A stretch of DNA of 64,000 nucleotides from Streptomyces sp. Je 1-332. GTDB taxonomy: Bacteria; Actinomycetota; Actinomycetes; Streptomycetales; Streptomycetaceae. Within the stretch, counting starts at the first letter, position 1. Every line of letters begins with the position of its first letter. The notes under the pieces are model-generated. The model was not told the DNA's origin. It ran no database searches and saw nothing but the letters and a program-made list of their open reading frames with translations. Shown here piece after piece: positions 32,807 to 40,988 of this stretch. Where the stretch lies: assembly GCF_040730185.1 (NCBI RefSeq), contig NZ_CP160402.1:8184001-8248000 (forward strand). Direction: 5' to 3'. Made by a program: the position numbers and the translations under genes.

Positions 32807-32821
32807 TTGACATGAAGTCAA
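32807..32821. promoter_or_regulatory. MerR operator TTGAC-N5-GTCAA
   Basis: A perfect 5-5-5 inverted repeat overlapping the first MerR start codon (32812). On the minus strand it includes TTGACT that could act as -35 for the methyltransferase gene, with CAGCAT 19 bp further, giving a near-leaderless start at 32783. Confidence 0.5.
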
Positions 32822-33273
32822 GCGATGACGGCGGGGCCGACTCGATGAGTATCGGCGCCCTAGCGGCACGGTTCGGCCTGGCCACGCACGCGCTGCGGCA
32901 TTGGGAGACGGTGGGTCTGTTACACCCCGTACGGGACGCCGGCGGACGCCGCCGCTACGGTGCGGACGACCTCACCCGCGTGGCGACGATCCTCATGTTG
33001 AAGGAGGCCGGCCTGGGCCTGAGCACCATCAAGAGCTTGTCCGCAACCGTCGACCGTGCCACCCGGCACGAGATCCTACGTCCCACGGCCGAGGAACTCC
33101 GGTCGAGGGTTGCGGCGGCCCAGGCTTCGTTGGAGCTCATCGAGGGCGGCCTGAACTGCACACACGAGGATGTCACTCAGTGCCCGACCTACCGCGGCCT
33201 CCTCGCCGAGCGGGCCGCCCAGCGAAGCCCGTCCGAAGAGGGAATGATCCTCGCCGTGGCACCAGCTTCATGA
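32812..33273 (+). CDS. MerR-family transcriptional regulator
   Basis: A 153-residue MerR regulator. Start ATG 32812 (MKSSDDGGADSMSIG) lies inside the operator; ATG 32845 (MSIGALAARFGLATHALRHWE) has a cleaner N-terminus and may be the real one. HTH 14-60, dimerising helix ending with a CTHEDVTQCPTYRG segment whose two cysteines might bind a metal or react with an oxidant. Divergent from the methyltransferase. Confidence 0.88.
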   Translation: MKSSDDGGADSMSIGALAARFGLATHALRHWETVGLLHPVRDAGGRRRYGADDLTRVATILMLKEAGLGLSTIKSLSATVDRATRHEILRPTAEELRSRVAAAQASLELIEGGLNCTHEDVTQCPTYRGLLAERAAQRSPSEEGMILAVAPAS

Positions 33274-33550
33274 GACCCCGGCGATGCCTCGCAACAACGG
33301 CTACGGAATGACATCCAACCCATGCGGTGGGCCTGCCGAGTTGTCGAGTTGTGAGGCGGAAACCTGGGATCTTCACTGACCTGCAGGCCCGCGCCGACAC
33401 GAAGGACGGGATCACCCAGCCGACCTGTCAGCAGGGCCAACGTGCGTCCGAACCCACGCCCGGCTGCATCGCCCGAAAGCTGGACCCTTCCTTGCGAGAG
33501 CGGTACGACCGGCCGTCACTCGACGAACTCCATCCACCAGACTTAAAGGC

Positions 33551-34425
33551 GCTAACAAAGCCGTTGGACGTGGCGGTGGGTGATCAGGCAGACGGCGAGA
33601 CCGAGGAAGGCCTCATGGATGTCGTCGCGCCGTTCCCAGCGGATGCGCAGGCGGCGGAAGCCGTGGAGCCAGGCGATGGTGCGCTCGACGACGTAGCGGA
33701 AGATGCCCAGGCCGGTGCCGTGTGGCTCGCCTCGTTTCGCGATCACGGGGCGGATGCCGCGCTGCCAGAGCAGGCGGCGGTACTTGTCGTGGTCGTAGCC
33801 GCGGTCGGCGAGAAGCGCGTCAGGGCGTCGGCGCGGTCTGCCGACCCGTCCCGCGACGGCTGGGATCTTGTCGAGCAGGGGCAGGAGTTGGGTGACGTCG
33901 TTGCGGTTTCCGCCGGTCAGGGTCACTGCGAGCGGGATGCCCTGGCCGTCGACGATGAGGTGGTGCTTGCTGCCCGGCCGTGCGCGGTCGACCGGGCTGG
34001 GCCCGCTTTTGGGCCTTTACGAGCTGCCCTGACGTGGGAGGAGTCGATCACCGTCCGGCCCCAGTCGATCTGGTTCTTCGAGCGCAGCTTCTCCAGCAGG
34101 ACGACGTGGAGTTGGTCCCAGACGCCGGCGTCATTCCAGGCGGCCAGGCGCCGCCAACAGGTCATTCCCGAGCCGAAGCCAAGCTCCTGGGGCAGATACT
34201 CCCACTGGATGCCGGTATGCAGCACGAACAAGATCCCGCACAGGGCCTGCCGATCGGGCACCCGCGGTCTGCCCTGTGCCAGCTTCGGTCCAGGCTCGGG
34301 CAGCAACGGCTCGATAAGCGACCACAGTTCATCCGACACGATCCACGGCCGCGACTGACGTTTCGCCACAACCAGACCAACGAGCCGACGCGCCAAGAGT
34401 CACATGATCAACCGCTTTTGTTAGA
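33551..34425 (-). mobile_element. IS5-family insertion sequence (about 875 bp)
   Basis: Terminal inverted repeats CTAACAAAG.CCGTTGG (left, from 33552) and CTTTTGTTAG (right, ending 34424) match imperfectly. TA directly outside the matching part of each end fits a 2-bp target duplication. The transposase gene spans the element in two overlapping frames. Insertion separates a non-coding left flank from the truncated DUF4232 gene on the right. Confidence 0.8.
33552..34396 (-). CDS. IS5-family transposase, programmed -1 frameshift
   Basis: Two overlapping frames of IS427-type transposases: frame A (34396-33923) begins MARRLVGLVVAKRQSRPWIV and reaches DSSHVRA; frame B (33926-33552) has LTGGNRNDVTQLLPLLD, ADRGYDHDKYRRLL, RFRRLRIRWERR. 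A -1 slip at CCAAAAG (34006-34012) joins them so that ...GPSPVDRARPGSKHHLIVDGQ is read continuously. DDE residues: VIDSSH (first Asp), ADRGYD (second), E in YVVERTIAWL (third). All appear intact, so it could be active. Confidence 0.85.
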
Positions 34426-35088
34426 AGCAGTAAGTCCGAAGGGCCCACCGGTAAACAGGAAACGGCCGTCGTTGAGGTGAAGAACAACGGCAAGGCGACG
34501 TGTACGCTGCGCGGCTACGCCGATGTGTCGCTGATGCAGGGCAAGACGAGTGAGACGCTGCGCGACGCCAGCCAGCCCGAACCCAAGACGGTGTCTCTGG
34601 CACCGGGCAAGAGCACGCAGTTCACGCTGCTTTTCCTCAGCGAGAAGGACGAGCCGAAGCAGGCCCTCTCTCCCGACAAAGCGGTGGTGAAACTGCCCGG
34701 CAGTGACACCTCTTCCACCCTGCCGTGGAAGTGGGGGCCGGTGACCAAGCAAGAGGCGGCAACCCACCCGGGCAACTCCGTGGGACCCGTCGGAGCCATG
34801 CTCCAGGCCGAAGGATCTCCCGCCGGCAAGGAAGTTGACTGCGGCAACGGTTGGAACAACTTGCGTGTCCACGCCGTGACAGCCAGGGACCACAAGGCTG
34901 CCTGCTCCATGGCACAGAAGGTATCCAGCGGCTACGGCAAAGCCGTAGAGGCGAAGAAGAGCGAACCGATCACGGTCACCGTGGACGGCAGCAACTGGAA
35001 GTGCCAGGAGCAGGAGAGCGACCCCAGCCCCTTCCAGCAGTGCGTGAACACCAAGGATTCAGCGGAGAAGGTCAAGCTGCTGTCCTGA
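34425..35088 (+). pseudogene. DUF4232 protein gene, 5' end removed by IS
   Basis: Open frame from the IS edge: VVEVKNNGKATCTLRGYADV, SLAPGKSTQFTLLF, PWKWGPVT, then a second portion NNLRVHAVTARDHKAACSMAQKV and ITVTVDGSNWKCQEQ with four cysteines. The first part is the DUF4232 beta-sandwich of secreted Streptomyces lipoproteins; the N-terminal signal/lipobox is missing because the IS sits exactly where it should be. The left flank of the IS does not hold the missing piece, so a deletion also occurred. Confidence 0.8.
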
Positions 35089-35126
35089 ACCGGCATCAGA
35101 GGCGTGGAACTGCCGAGACGAGAGGC

Positions 35127-35171
35127 GAACACTGCGGCGCATTGCCCCCAGGGCAGTGCGCCGCAGTGTTC
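35127..35171. terminator. Strong bidirectional hairpin terminator
   Basis: A 20-bp stem (GAACACTGCGGCGCA... with its complement) around a CCCCAGG loop, with one G-T pair. It separates the ends of the DUF4232 gene (+) and the fragment ending at 35198 (-). Confidence 0.8.
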
Positions 35172-35197
35172 CTCTCTGATTCCAGGCCGGGGTGGGT

Positions 35198-35353
35198 TCA
35201 CAGTGCAGCGCTCGCCTCGTCGTCCGGGAGCGGCTGCGGGGTGGGCGTGATGTCGTCCTGGGGCTGGTCGTCCTTCTTCTGTTCGTCCTGGCCTGCGCCC
35301 GGCTTCGGCTTGGGGTTGGTGAGCCAGGAGGTCACCTTGCCGCTGGCGGACAT
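35198..35353 (-). pseudogene. C-terminal fragment of a Pro/Asp-rich protein
   Basis: Minus-strand reading SWLTNPKPKPGAGQDEQKK then QPLPDDEASAAL and stop, about 50 residues, ends next to the hairpin terminator. It looks like the hydrophilic tail of a larger protein whose upstream part is replaced by glycoside hydrolase debris. Family not recognised. Confidence 0.4.
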
Positions 35354-35569
35354 ATCTGGAAGAAGAAGATCGGCAAGGACACCTACCTCGCGGTCTACAA
35401 CCTCGGCACCGGGGCGAGCGACATCAAGGTCGACTTCAAGAAGCTGGGCGCCCACGGCAAGCAGCAGCTGCGCGATGTCGTCGACCGCGAGAACCTCGGC
35501 TCCATCAGCAAGAGCTGGACGGCGAACGATGTGCCGGCGCACGGCTCGCGCCTGATCAAACTGTCCTAG
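35354..35569 (+). pseudogene. GH27 alpha-galactosidase C-terminal fragment
   Basis: Reads IWKKKIGKDTYLAVYNLGTG, IKVDFKKLGAHGKQQLRDVV, SISKSWTANDVPAHGSRLIK, stop: the beta-sandwich domain that closes GH27 alpha-galactosidases. No catalytic barrel is present. It lies directly before a GH95 piece. Confidence 0.7.
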
Positions 35570-35574
35570 CGGGT

Positions 35575-36200
35575 CGCGGACTACTGCCTCGCCCAGCTGC
35601 CCGCCTGGAACAAGGTCACCCAGGATCAGTTCAACGACCCGCGCAACCGGTATCGCAACACCTCCGGCAAGGTGGCCGGATGGACCGTCGCCTTCTCCAC
35701 CAACCCCTATGGCGGCAACGGATGGTGGTGGCATCCCGCCGGAAACGCCTTGCTGGCCGAATCCCTCTACGAGCACTACGAGTTCACCCAGGGCCGCGAC
35801 TACCTCGCAAGGATCATGCCGTTGCTCAAGGGCGCCTGCGAGTTCTGGCAGGCACGCCTGAACACGACGACAGTCGACGGCCGCGAGGTTCTGATCGACG
35901 ACCACGACTGGTCACCGGAGCACGGCCCCCAGGACGCTCGTGGCATGACGTACACCCAAGAGCTTGTGTGGGCTCTGTTCGGCCACTATGAGCAGTCCTG
36001 CCGGCTCCTGGGACAGGACACCGCGAACGCCGACACGGTCAAGGGCCTGCGCGAGCGGCTCTACATGCCGGAGGTCAGTCCCAAAACCGGCTGGCTGCAG
36101 GAGTGGATGAGCGCCGACAACCTGGGCGAGACCACCCACCGCCATCTCTCCCCGCTGATGGGCCTGTTCCCTGGCGACCGCATCCGCCCGGACGCCACGG
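35575..36200 (+). pseudogene. GH95-like glycosidase fragment
   Basis: About 205 residues in one frame of an (alpha/alpha)6 barrel: YGGNGWWWHPAGNALLAES, YEFTQGRDYLARIMPLLKGA, REVLIDDHDWSPEHGPQDAR, MTYTQELVWALFGHYEQS, WLQEWMSADNLGETTHRHLS. This pattern matches GH95 alpha-L-fucosidases and relatives (SPEHGP and the HRH..LYGLFPG segment). N-terminal and C-terminal ends are missing; after 36200 the frame becomes random. Together with the GH27 piece it indicates a decayed plant-polysaccharide locus. Confidence 0.75.
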
Positions 36201-36257
36201 GTTCGGATCTACTGCCATCCGCACCAACTTTCAGGCGCCGGGGGTCCGCGCGAGAGG

Positions 36258-36860
36258 TCAGGCCGGAATGCGCAGCCCCGCCAGGAGCCGGTCGAGCGCC
36301 TGCTCCCCGGCCTGCGGGTCCCCGCCTCGCGCGATCCACAGTGCGGCCTCGTTCATCGCCCCCGAGAGCAGCCGGGCCAGGGGCTCCACCGGCTGTTCGT
36401 CGATGATCCCGGCTGCGGCGAGCGCTGTCAGGGCCTCTGCGAGGTGCCGCGCGGATGATTCTTCGTCCAGGGCCCGCCACTCATCCCAGCCCAGTACGGT
36501 CGGGGCGTCGACCAGCAGGATCAGCCGCACCGCCGGGTCGGTCCCCGCGGCCAGGAAGGCCCGGCAGCCGGCGCGGAGCTGCTCCCAGAGATCCTGATGC
36601 CGCTGGGCTGCGGCCGCGACCCGCTCACCCAACTCCCGTTGGACCTCGGAGACGACAGCGCGGAAGAGCCCCGCTTTGCTGTCGAAGTGGTGGTACGCGG
36701 CTCCTTTGGTGACTCCGGCTGCCCGCGCCACCTCCGCCAGCACTACGTGGTGGTACCCGTCAGCGGCGAACTGCCGCCGTCCCTCGGCCAGCAGCGCCTG
36801 GCGCGTGGCCGCTCGCTGCTCCGCCCGGTTGACCGCCATCGTGCGCACCGCCCTTTCCAT
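36258..36860 (-). CDS. TetR-family regulator
   Basis: A 200-residue TetR regulator beginning [20 protein letters not shown] (ATG 36860; ATG 36839 alternative). [40 protein letters not shown]-terminal ligand domain includes [16 protein letters not shown], typical of TetR proteins linked to VOC or oxidoreductase genes. The 23-bp palindrome at 36892-36914 lies just upstream and is its likely operator, shared with the VOC gene. Confidence 0.92.
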   Translation of the reverse strand: MERAVRTMAVNRAEQRAATRQALLAEGRRQFAADGYHHVVLAEVARAAGVTKGAAYHHFDSKAGLFRAVVSEVQRELGERVAAAAQRHQDLWEQLRAGCRAFLAAGTDPAVRLILLVDAPTVLGWDEWRALDEESSARHLAEALTALAAAGIIDEQPVEPLARLLSGAMNEAALWIARGGDPQAGEQALDRLLAGLRIPA

Positions 36861-36891
36861 TTCGCGTACCCGAGGTATGCTAACCCCACGG

Positions 36892-36914
36892 TTCACATAC
36901 CCAGGGTATGTGAA
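36892..36914. promoter_or_regulatory. Perfect 23-bp TetR operator
   Basis: Half-site TTCACATACCC, a 1-bp centre, and its exact reverse complement. It lies between divergent TetR and VOC genes, 25 bp from the VOC start and 32 bp from the TetR ATG. A related half-site (GTACCCGAGGTA) occurs at about 36867. Confidence 0.8.
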
Positions 36915-36938
36915 ATGCGACGTGAAAGGACTTCTGCC

Positions 36939-37376
36939 ATGACGCACGTGCCCACGGCCAAGCTCGGCGGCTTCTACCCAGTCCTCGCCACCCGCGACGT
37001 GGCGGCCTCGCGTGACTTCTACACCCGCCACTTCGGGTTCGAGGTGACCTTCGAGGCGGCCTGGTACGTGAGTCTGCGGCGCCCCGACGCCCCGCAGTAC
37101 GAGCTGGCCCTCCTGGACCACGCCCACGCGACCGTCCCCGCGGGCCACCGGGGTCCGCTCCAGGGCGGCTTGCTGTTGAACTTCGAGGTGGACGACGTGG
37201 GCTCCGAACATCAGCGGCTCGTGGCGAACGCCGGTCTGGATGAGCTACTGCCGCTGCGTACGGAGGAGTTCGGTCAGCGCCACTTCATCGTCGCCGCCCC
37301 CGACGGTGTCCTGATCGATGTCATCACCGTCGTCCCGCCCGGCCAGGAGTACGCCGCCCTGTACACCGGCGCCTGA
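36939..37376 (+). CDS. VOC-superfamily protein (glyoxalase/dioxygenase fold)
   Basis: A 145-residue protein starting ATG 36939 behind GAAAGGA. Motifs: [20 protein letters not shown], then [16 protein letters not shown], and second half [35 protein letters not shown]. The two beta-alpha-beta-beta-beta modules of a VOC monomer are seen; metal ligands are not fully clear. It is divergent from its probable repressor. May be a resistance or detoxifying protein. Confidence 0.9.
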   Translation: MTHVPTAKLGGFYPVLATRDVAASRDFYTRHFGFEVTFEAAWYVSLRRPDAPQYELALLDHAHATVPAGHRGPLQGGLLLNFEVDDVGSEHQRLVANAGLDELLPLRTEEFGQRHFIVAAPDGVLIDVITVVPPGQEYAALYTGA

Positions 37377-37616
37377 TCCTGCGGCTTCGTCCAGTTGATC
37401 CGCTGATCCCTGCGGCCGTCTCGGAGACCTCGCCTCGGACTGCGTGTTGCCGCCTCTAGTTGAGCTGATGCGGATAGCCGGTTCCGAGGCGCCGCAACGA
37501 TAAGTTGGATGCATTGTCTAGAGCTAGAAAGATAGTCTAATGTGGGAATGGCGGGGTATTCGCCGGTCGCGCCCCCCGGCGGCAGCGCATCGATCGAGGA
37601 GTAGCCGGAACCGTCC

Positions 37617-38774
37617 ATGAATGCCGAACAGCACTCAGCCGTCACTGTCCCGGGCCTGTACGACCGGTCGGGAAAGCGCTACTCCCTGGACGACCCCCGG
37701 TGGCGGGGCGCCGACGGCAGCCCTCTCGCCGTCAGCGCGCTGCCGGGTCTGCGTCCCGATCAGATCGACACCGCCGAGCGGTCCCTGTGGCGCTACCGCG
37801 AGGCCTTGCCCGTCCCGGCCGCCCGTTGTGTGAGCCTGGGCGAAGGATGTACGCCGATGGTCCCGGTCGACTGGGCCGGTCAGCGCGTCCACTTCAAGCT
37901 GGAGTGGTTCAACCCGACCTCCAGCTTCAAGGATCGGGGCGTAACGGTGATGATGTCCCACCTCGCGGCACACGGCGCCGACCGGGTACTCGAGGACAGT
38001 TCGGGCAACGGCGGTTCCGCGGTGGCCGCATACGCCGCTGCCGCAGGCATCCGCGCCAAGATCATCGTTCCCGCCGCAACTTCGGCGGCCAAGATCCTCC
38101 AGGCCCGCGCCTACGGGGCCGAGATCGAGCTCGTGGGTGGCACCCGCGACGAGGTCTCTCAGGAGGCGATCCGCCAGTCTTCGCAGATCCAATACGCCAG
38201 CCACAACTGGCACCCCATGTTCATCCAGGGCACCAAGACCATCGCCTACGAGATGTGGGAGTCGCTCGGCTTCACCGCGCCCGACAGCGTCGTCCTGGTG
38301 GCCGGGGCTGGCAGCAACATCATTGGGTGCGATCTCGCTTTCGGCGAGCTGCTCGATGCCGGTCAGATCGACAGGCGCCCGCGCCTGTTCGTCGGGCAGC
38401 CCGAGCACTGGGCGACCATCGTCGACACGTTCAATGGCATCGACCCGGCCTGCCGTGGCGAGCGGGTACCGACGATCGCCGAGGGTGCTTCCATCGCCCA
38501 CCCGGTCCGGCTGCCCGAGGCGGTGGAGGCCATTCGCCGCTCCGGCGGTGGCGCCTGCGCCGTCCCCGAGGCAAAGATCCGCGCCGCGGTCCGCGCACTG
38601 AGCGCGCGAGGCTTGTACGCAGAACCGACCAGCAGCGTCGCCGCGGCGACGCTCGATCACTTCATCGCGACGGGGGACATCGCTCCGGGCGAGACGACCG
38701 TGGTCGTGCTCACCGGTGCGGGGCTCAAGTCCGCCGAAACGATGGCCTCGGTGTTCGCCGGGCCATCCCACTGA
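37617..38774 (+). CDS. Threonine-synthase-like PLP enzyme
   Basis: A 385-residue fold-type II PLP enzyme. Lys105 in TSSFKDRGVTVMM is the Schiff-base residue, SSGNGGSAVAAYAAAAGI the phosphate/substrate loop, and LVAGAGSNIIGC the Gly-rich stretch. Sequence SLGEGCTPM.PVDW and length match threonine synthase or a related beta-replacing or dehydrating enzyme. Because the next gene is a YheO/DauR-type regulator known from D-amino-acid catabolism, a D-amino acid or hydroxy-amino acid lyase role is plausible. Confidence 0.85.
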   Translation: MNAEQHSAVTVPGLYDRSGKRYSLDDPRWRGADGSPLAVSALPGLRPDQIDTAERSLWRYREALPVPAARCVSLGEGCTPMVPVDWAGQRVHFKLEWFNPTSSFKDRGVTVMMSHLAAHGADRVLEDSSGNGGSAVAAYAAAAGIRAKIIVPAATSAAKILQARAYGAEIELVGGTRDEVSQEAIRQSSQIQYASHNWHPMFIQGTKTIAYEMWESLGFTAPDSVVLVAGAGSNIIGCDLAFGELLDAGQIDRRPRLFVGQPEHWATIVDTFNGIDPACRGERVPTIAEGASIAHPVRLPEAVEAIRRSGGGACAVPEAKIRAAVRALSARGLYAEPTSSVAAATLDHFIATGDIAPGETTVVVLTGAGLKSAETMASVFAGPSH

Positions 38775-38799
38775 GCCCGTGCGAGGAAAGGAGAGCGCG

Positions 38800-39528
38800 A
38801 TGGCACACCCCTCCGAAGACGATCTGACCGACCACCACCCCGCACGGGAGGGCAAGCACCTTGTAGGGGAGGACGAGCTCCGCGTAAGGGACGACGAGCA
38901 CCTCGCTCGAGAAGACGAGCACCTCGTACGGGAAGCAGAGCGCATCGCCGTTGCCATCGGGCGCACGTTCCCGGGCCTGTGCGAAGTCGTCCTGCACGAT
39001 CTGCGCCGGCCCGACAGCGCCATCCGCGCCATCGAGAACAACCTGTCCGGGCGGCAGGTCGGGGACTCAGCCACCGAGCTGGGGCTGCGCCGCATCGCGG
39101 ACCCCGAGTACCCCAGCGTCATCCAGAACTACAGCAACCAGTTTCCCGACGGACGCCCGGCCAAGAGCACCTCGATCGGCATCAAGAACGCCGACGGGCG
39201 TTACATCGCGGCCCTCTGCCTGAACCTGGACGTCAGCACGCTGTCCCCGCTGGCACTGACGCTGGCCAACCTCGTCGCCACGGACGCCGACCACCGGGGC
39301 GAGGCACTGGAGACGCTGCGTGACCGCACCGGACGCGAACTCCGGTCGCTCATCGACTCCTTCGCCGCCGAGCGCTCCAGTACGCCCCGCGGTCTCAACC
39401 GCGATCAGAAGCGCGAACTGGTCCGGCAGCTGCATCGCGAGGGGTTCTTCGAGACCCGGAGTTCCGCGCAGCTCATCGCCGACCAGCTCGGCGTCTCCCG
39501 GGCGACTGTCTACAACTACACGAAGTAG
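38800..39528 (+). CDS. YheO/DauR-type transcriptional regulator
   Basis: A 242-residue regulator: PAS-like YheO domain about 45-165 (AIGRTFPGLCEVVLHDLRRPDSAI, SIGIKNADGRYIAALCLNLDV) and C-terminal HTH (RDQKRELVRQLHREGFFETRS, AQLIADQLGVSRATVYNYTK). The N-terminal 45 residues carry a repeated acidic (D/E)EHLxRE(D/A)E unit, unusual for the family. Start ATG 38800 behind AAAGGAGAG. It follows the PLP-enzyme gene by 25 bp, so both are likely one operon; DauR in Pseudomonas represses D-arginine catabolism. Confidence 0.88.
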   Translation: MAHPSEDDLTDHHPAREGKHLVGEDELRVRDDEHLAREDEHLVREAERIAVAIGRTFPGLCEVVLHDLRRPDSAIRAIENNLSGRQVGDSATELGLRRIADPEYPSVIQNYSNQFPDGRPAKSTSIGIKNADGRYIAALCLNLDVSTLSPLALTLANLVATDADHRGEALETLRDRTGRELRSLIDSFAAERSSTPRGLNRDQKRELVRQLHREGFFETRSSAQLIADQLGVSRATVYNYTK

Positions 39529-39574
39529 CCGCCCCACCCAGGTGAAGTAGCCAGCCCGACTACACGAAGTAGCC
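39515..39574. repeat. Repeated gene-end sequence
   Basis: The 16 bp covering the stop codon of the YheO gene (ACTACACGAAGTAGCC) recur exactly at 39559-39574, with a partial copy GTGAAGTAGCC between. Slippage or duplication of the 3' end is implied. Confidence 0.8.
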
Positions 39575-39596
39575 ATCCCGCATACCCGCAAGAACA

Positions 39597-39935
39597 TCCC
39601 TGTCTGGCCAACAGCACCGCGATGAGATCACCGGCATGTGTGTGCTGCCGGAACACCGCGGACTCGGTGTCGGTGTCCGGGCGGACCTCGTCATTCGCCT
39701 TGGCGTAGGTGGTGACCGCGTCCTGGGCTGCCCCGGGCCAGGTCACGCGCCGCCCGCCATACCGTCTCGTGGGCTGTGACTGCTGTGCGGCCACGGGTGG
39801 GCGGTCGGCGGACCGTACTGGTCTCGCAGGCGCTCGGCCTGGGCGTGCGCCGCGTCGGCCGCCCGCTGCATCTCGACGAGTTCTTCGAAGGTGCGTGCCT
39901 CAGCAGCCGATGGTAGGGAGGACTCAGCGCGGAGT
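39597..39935 (-). pseudogene. Frameshifted remnant of a small helical protein
   Basis: Minus strand: AEARTFEELVEMQRAADAAH, AERLRDQYGPPTAHPW, then after a frameshift AAQDAVTTYAKANDEVRPDT. This matches a family of small helical, uncharacterised Streptomyces proteins (QRAADEAH...YG.PT...W..AA..VQ.AVTAYAK). Dead by frameshift, 5' end lost. Confidence 0.55.
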
Positions 39936-40152
39936 GGCCTCGACTCGCGCAGGAGGCGAGCATGCTGTGGCGTAGGCCGCCCCGCTGACGGCTCGTCTCC
40001 ACCCTGACGTGGCAGGGCGAGTTGGCGCTCGCCCTAATCGGCGCTACTCGGTCGCGAACCGCTCCGCTTCCGTGCTGACATCGCGATAGGCGCGGCCCGG
40101 TCTCGTCAACACTTCTCTGGCATGGGGGAGTGAGGGCCCGGAGCGGGATGAT

Positions 40153-40620
40153 TTACAGTCTGTGGCCCGCGGCGTCGCCGCCGGGGTCGTCGGCCAGCAC
40201 GACGGCGGCGGTGATCCGCTTGCCCACAGGTTCCCGCTGTACTTGGAAGCTCTTGGACACCGCCATCACGATCTCGAGTCCGTGCTGGCCGATCCGGGAA
40301 GGGTCTTGGGCCAGGACTGCGGGGAGTGTGGTGCTGCTGTCCCAGACGCTCACGTCCACCGCGCCGTTCTGGACCTCGAGGGTTACCAGAAAGGGTCCGG
40401 GCGCGTATTTGCGGGTGTTGGTCACCAGCTCGCTGACCACCAGCTGCACCATGCCCATCGCTCGGCTGGAGACCGGGAACCCGTGGCCTGCCTGCACATC
40501 TGCCAGAAAGCTTCGGGCCAACGCACGAGCGGCGGGGATCTCTTCATCTTCGTCACCGAAGGCCGCTGAAACCGAGATGGTCCCACGGAGCTCCAGCCCT
40601 CGTTCGTCTGTCTGGTCCAT
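40153..40620 (-). CDS. HATPase (anti-sigma-factor-like) protein
   Basis: A 155-residue protein from ATG 40620. It has the SpoIIAB/RsbW fold: ARALARSFLADVQ, MGMVQLVVSELVTNTRKYA (N-box with the conserved Asn), EVQNGAVDVSVWDSSTTLPAV, and GQHGLEIVMAVS near the G2 box. The kinase-like ATP lid is shorter than in true anti-sigma kinases. In Streptomyces such proteins usually accompany XRE/DUF397 pairs; no such pair is next to it here. C-terminal tail is acidic/Gly-rich. Confidence 0.85.
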   Translation of the reverse strand: MDQTDERGLELRGTISVSAAFGDEDEEIPAARALARSFLADVQAGHGFPVSSRAMGMVQLVVSELVTNTRKYAPGPFLVTLEVQNGAVDVSVWDSSTTLPAVLAQDPSRIGQHGLEIVMAVSKSFQVQREPVGKRITAAVVLADDPGGDAAGHRL

Positions 40621-40988
40621 ACGGTTTGCCTTGCTGCCCGGGTGTCCTGCCACGTCGCACAGCAGCTCCCTACCCCGAGAACGGCATCCAACACAGCAGC
40701 CGGTCTCGGCAGCCCTGCCGCCTCCAGACCCCGAGCCGTTGGGCGAGCCGCAGACAGGTGTGTGGCGCCCGTGGCGAATGGCGCGGACGGCGATGACGGC
40801 TGCCGCCGCGGACCCTCTCATGGCGCGGCGGGGGCAACAGCCGACGTCGCACCTGCGCCGCGAACGTCGACCGCCATCAGCCAAGAGGAGTGCGGGCTGG
40901 GGAGTCTTCCTTCGCGCGCCCTGGATCAGCAACGCAACTGCAAGGTGCTCAGCCGCGGGGTCGACGTGGCGCAGCGGCCTGGAGTGGG
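40621..40988. other. Gene-free stretch
   Basis: No coding region supported on either strand; lies between the anti-sigma-like gene and a pseudogene. Confidence 0.45.

Noticed and set aside
37635..39122. A 495-codon minus-strand open frame
   Set aside because: Antisense to the threonine-synthase-like and YheO genes, which have clear motifs and ribosome-binding sites.
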